Origin: JAICYJ01 sp036263035
GTDB lineage: Bacteria; Actinomycetota; Thermoleophilia; Gaiellales; JAICJC01
DNA: 9,467 nucleotides
Assembly: GCA_036263035.1 (NCBI GenBank)
Contig: DATAHR010000152.1
Coordinates: 1-9,467 of the forward strand
Direction: 5' to 3'
A program made the translations under genes and the position numbers. The notes below the pieces were generated by a model that saw nothing but the letters and a program-made list of their open reading frames with translations, made no database searches and was not told the origin of the DNA. Shown here piece by piece: positions 7,482 to 9,467 of this stretch. Numbering within the stretch: position 1 is the stretch's first letter; every line of letters begins with the position of its first letter.

Positions 7482-8300
7482 ATGTCCAGCCTCCCGGCTG
7501 TTCGAGTCCACAACCTGCGCAAGGAGTTCATCCGCCGTGACGGCGGCTCGCGCATGCGCGGGCGGCGGCGCAGGGTGGCGGCGCTCCACGGGCTGACCTT
7601 CGAGATGCAGCGCGGCGAGTGCGTGGCCATCCTCGGGCAGAACGGGTCGGGAAAGTCGACGCTCGTGCGCCTGCTCTCCACGCTGCTGATCCACGACGGC
7701 GGCACCGCGCACGTGTTCGGCATCGACGTCTTCGCAAAGCCGCGGGCGGTGCAGCGCCTGGTCAACCGGGTGTCGGTCGAGGCCTCCTTCTTCAAGCGCA
7801 TGTCGCCGATGGAGAACCTCAGCTACTCGGCTCGTTTCTACGGGATGGGGCCGAAGGAGACGCGCGCGCGGATCCCCGAGATCCTGGCGATGGTCGGCTT
7901 CCCGCCGGAGCGAAGCGGCGAGCCGATGGAGGACCTGTCCCGCGGCATGCAGCAGAAGATCGCGCTGGCGCGTGCGCTGCTGACCGCGCCCGTGCTGCTG
8001 CTCCTGGACGAGCCGACCACCGGCCTCGATCCGCGCAGCAAGCTCGAGGTGCAGGACTTCATCCGGCGGCTGCGCGAGGAGCACGACTCCACCATCCTGC
8101 TGTGCACGCACGACATGGCCGAGGCCGAGGCGCTCGCCGACCGCATCGGCATCCTCGACCGGGGCGAGCTGCTCTGCCTCGACACTGCCGACGAGATCAT
8201 GCGGCGCTACGGCGCCGACACGCTCGAGCAGGCGTTCCTGAGCGCGACCGGCCGCTCGTTCGAGGACGAGGGCGACGAGAGAGAGCCGGTGCCCGCATGA
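7482..8300 (+). CDS. ABC-2 type exporter, ATP-binding protein
   Basis: The cytoplasmic ATPase of a two-gene exporter, working with the permease encoded directly downstream. The 272 residues carry Walker A GQNGSGKS at 52-59, signature LSRGM at 152-156 (the variant common in ABC-2 drug and polysaccharide exporters), Walker B LLLLDEP with Asp176 and Glu177, the D-loop GLD, and switch His210 in THDMAEAE. Residues 18-33 are a Gly/Arg-rich insertion between the first strands. Where the Q-loop glutamine is expected the sequence reads RVSVEASFF, with Glu100 the nearest equivalent. The acidic tail after 258 is short. The ATG start is supported by AGAGG at 7468-7472, 9 nt upstream. The stop overlaps the permease start as ATGA, implying translational coupling. 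Substrate is unknown; DrrA-like drug export is one possibility. Confidence 0.93.
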   Translation: MSSLPAVRVHNLRKEFIRRDGGSRMRGRRRRVAALHGLTFEMQRGECVAILGQNGSGKSTLVRLLSTLLIHDGGTAHVFGIDVFAKPRAVQRLVNRVSVEASFFKRMSPMENLSYSARFYGMGPKETRARIPEILAMVGFPPERSGEPMEDLSRGMQQKIALARALLTAPVLLLLDEPTTGLDPRSKLEVQDFIRRLREEHDSTILLCTHDMAEAEALADRIGILDRGELLCLDTADEIMRRYGADTLEQAFLSATGRSFEDEGDEREPVPA

Positions 8301-9136
8301 TGAGGACGGACCAGACGGGTGCCCTGCGCCGCGAGCTGATCGGCTTCGCGGGCATCGTCGAGCGCAACATCTACCTGATCCGGCGGTTCGCCTGGTGGGA
8401 GTTCGCCTGGTTCCTCTACACGGTCGCGAACACGCTCACGATCGCCTTCGTCGCGAAGGGCGTCGAGGCGGCGGGCGGGCACATCGACGTCAACAGCACG
8501 ACCATCGTGCTCCTGATCGGCGCGGTGATCTGGTCGTACCTCGGCCTGATCTTCGAGATCGTGACCGAGACCGTCGCGTGGGAGCGATGGGAGGGCACCA
8601 TCGAGTACACGTTCATGGCGCCCATCTCGCGCGTCTCGCACCTGCTCGGCATGGGGGCCTTCGCCGTGCTCTACGGCGTGCTGCGCACGGCGCTGCTGTT
8701 CGCGGTGGTGGCGGCGATGCTCGACGTGACGTTTCACGACCCGGCCTTCGGCAGCGCCGCGGTGGTGCTGCTGGTCAGCTCGGTGTCGTTCATCGGCATC
8801 GGCATGATGACGGCGGTGCTGCCGCTGATCTCGCCGGAGAAGGGCACGCAGCTGGGCTTCATCGCCCAGGGCCTGCTGCTCGTCGTGTCGGGCGTCTACT
8901 ACCCGGTGACGGTGCTGCCGAGCTGGATGCAATGGCTGTCGGTGATCTCGCCCGCCACCTACACGCTGGAGGGGTGCCGGAAGGCGATCCTGCACGGTGC
9001 CAGCCTCAGCGAGATGTGGCCGGACATCTGGCCGCTGCTGGTGATCGGCGTCATCGCCGTGCCGCTCGGGCTGGCGGTGTTCCGGCGCGGTGAACGGTTC
9101 GCCAAGCAGCACGGCCGGCTCAAGCGGTCGGGCTAG
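8297..9136 (+). CDS. ABC-2 type exporter, membrane permease
   Basis: The membrane half of the exporter whose ATPase is encoded immediately upstream. The 279 residues have six probable membrane segments (about 31-53, 68-88, 113-141, 152-176, 186-206 and 244-262). ABC-2 family hallmarks are WERWEGTIEYTFMAPIS (95-111), the usual E-x-x-GT-x-E coupling region after helix 2, and the VSGVYYPVTVLPSWMQ region with SPATYTLEG (197-226) near helix 5. The start is ATG 8297, overlapping the ATPase stop by ATGA; ATG 8300 is an adjacent alternative. The same frame stays open far upstream inside the ATPase gene, but that extension is an Arg/Ala-rich shadow. The TAG stop shares the tetranucleotide CTAG with the stop of the convergent gene. 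Substrate is not predictable. Confidence 0.92.
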   Translation: MMRTDQTGALRRELIGFAGIVERNIYLIRRFAWWEFAWFLYTVANTLTIAFVAKGVEAAGGHIDVNSTTIVLLIGAVIWSYLGLIFEIVTETVAWERWEGTIEYTFMAPISRVSHLLGMGAFAVLYGVLRTALLFAVVAAMLDVTFHDPAFGSAAVVLLVSSVSFIGIGMMTAVLPLISPEKGTQLGFIAQGLLLVVSGVYYPVTVLPSWMQWLSVISPATYTLEGCRKAILHGASLSEMWPDIWPLLVIGVIAVPLGLAVFRRGERFAKQHGRLKRSG

Positions 9137-9467
9137 CGCAGAGGCCGCACCTCAGCGACGGCTTGGAACAGGTCGAGCTTCCGGAGCTCGGGTGCGACGA
9201 CCGCCACGGATACGTGCGGGAGATCGCGTTCGGCAACCAGCCGACCGCTCGAGGCGACGTAGAACCGAACTGCCGAGCCGCTCGTGGCCAGCTCCTTGCC
9301 CGGTAGCACCTCCCCGTCGACCAGCGAGGGTGGGATGACGCGCCAGAAGTCCCAGAGCTTCAGCGGACCGTAATCGAAGCGGATCACCCTGCCCGTACCG
9401 GGCCATGTGTACTTGCGCACCCCGGTCAGCCGCAGCCCGTGGAAGGACCGGCCGAGCCACACCGCGT
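9133..9467 (-). CDS. C-terminal part of an unrecognised protein (5' end beyond the window)
   Basis: The frame is open from the right edge to a TAG at 9133-9135, at least 110 residues, so the true start lies outside the window. A GTG at 9462 falls in frame but is probably an internal valine. I do not recognise a family. The visible part starts VWLGRSFHGLRLTGV, then has alternating hydrophobic and polar strands with aromatic residues (IRFDYGPLKLWDFWRVI) and ends VAEVRPLR. It has no membrane segment or cysteine, which suggests a beta-rich soluble or secreted domain. The WLG-x-x-F-x-GL-x-LT pattern reminds me of hypothetical secreted proteins in Thermoleophilia-like actinobacteria; this is recollection, not a verified match. 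It converges on the exporter operon with a 4-bp overlap of stop codons. Confidence 0.65.
   Translation of the reverse strand, partial: AVWLGRSFHGLRLTGVRKYTWPGTGRVIRFDYGPLKLWDFWRVIPPSLVDGEVLPGKELATSGSAVRFYVASSGRLVAERDLPHVSVAVVAPELRKLDLFQAVAEVRPLR

Noticed and set aside
6444..8111. 555-codon open frame on the minus strand across the permease start and the ABC ATPase
   Set aside because: Its translation is Arg/Ala/His/Gln-rich without motifs and it covers parts of two well-supported genes in other frames plus their intergenic region. It is a GC-driven shadow.
7619..8296. Upstream extension of the ABC-2 permease frame to 7619
   Set aside because: The extra 226 codons are an Arg/Ala/Gly-rich out-of-frame reading of the ATPase gene. 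The ATGA overlap at 8297 is the natural start.

Overview
The window is GC-rich, densely packed chromosomal DNA with GTG and TTG starts alongside ATG, and promoter-like hexamers of the TANNNT type. Together with the protein relatives (a mycobacterial-type beta-carbonic anhydrase, a Si-specific transhydrogenase, and an ettA-type ABC-F gene), this suggests an actinobacterium, perhaps a soil Thermoleophilia-like lineage. The phylum is an inference. No tRNA, rRNA, CRISPR array, phage gene or transposase gene is visible.

Layout from left to right: the last codons of a possible plus-strand gene (to 50); a MATE multidrug exporter on the minus strand (64-1404); a divergent plus-strand pair made of the soluble transhydrogenase SthA (1454-2860) and a small beta-carbonic anhydrase (2874-3383); a 111-bp non-coding segment bounded by perfect 16-bp inverted repeats (3381-3491); the translation factor EttA on the minus strand (3489-5168), preceded by a small four-helix membrane protein (5194-5577); a strong GC hairpin (5596-5625); an APC-superfamily amino-acid permease on the minus strand (5636-7237); a 244-bp divergent regulatory region (7238-7481); a two-gene ABC-2 exporter on the plus strand, ATPase then permease with an ATGA overlap (7482-9136); and the C-terminal part of an unrecognised minus-strand protein that runs off the right edge (9133-9467).

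The genes form several short transcription units rather than one pathway. SthA (NADPH/NADH balance) and the carbonic anhydrase are probably co-transcribed. The ATPase and permease form one exporter. The amino-acid permease looks like a self-contained unit: its own TTGACA promoter with a palindrome in the spacer, a strong Shine-Dalgarno sequence, a terminator-like hairpin, and lower GC than its neighbours.

I see no clear new multi-gene system. The most unusual element is the 111-bp inverted-repeat segment. The first three bases of its two outer ends supply the TAG stop codons of two convergent genes, and its interior holds two mutually exclusive hairpins. It could be a MITE-like insertion at a TA site, a structured RNA or an unusual bidirectional terminator. 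Second in interest are the TANNNT hexamers 7-8 nt upstream of the ettA and MATE start codons, which suggest leaderless mRNAs.
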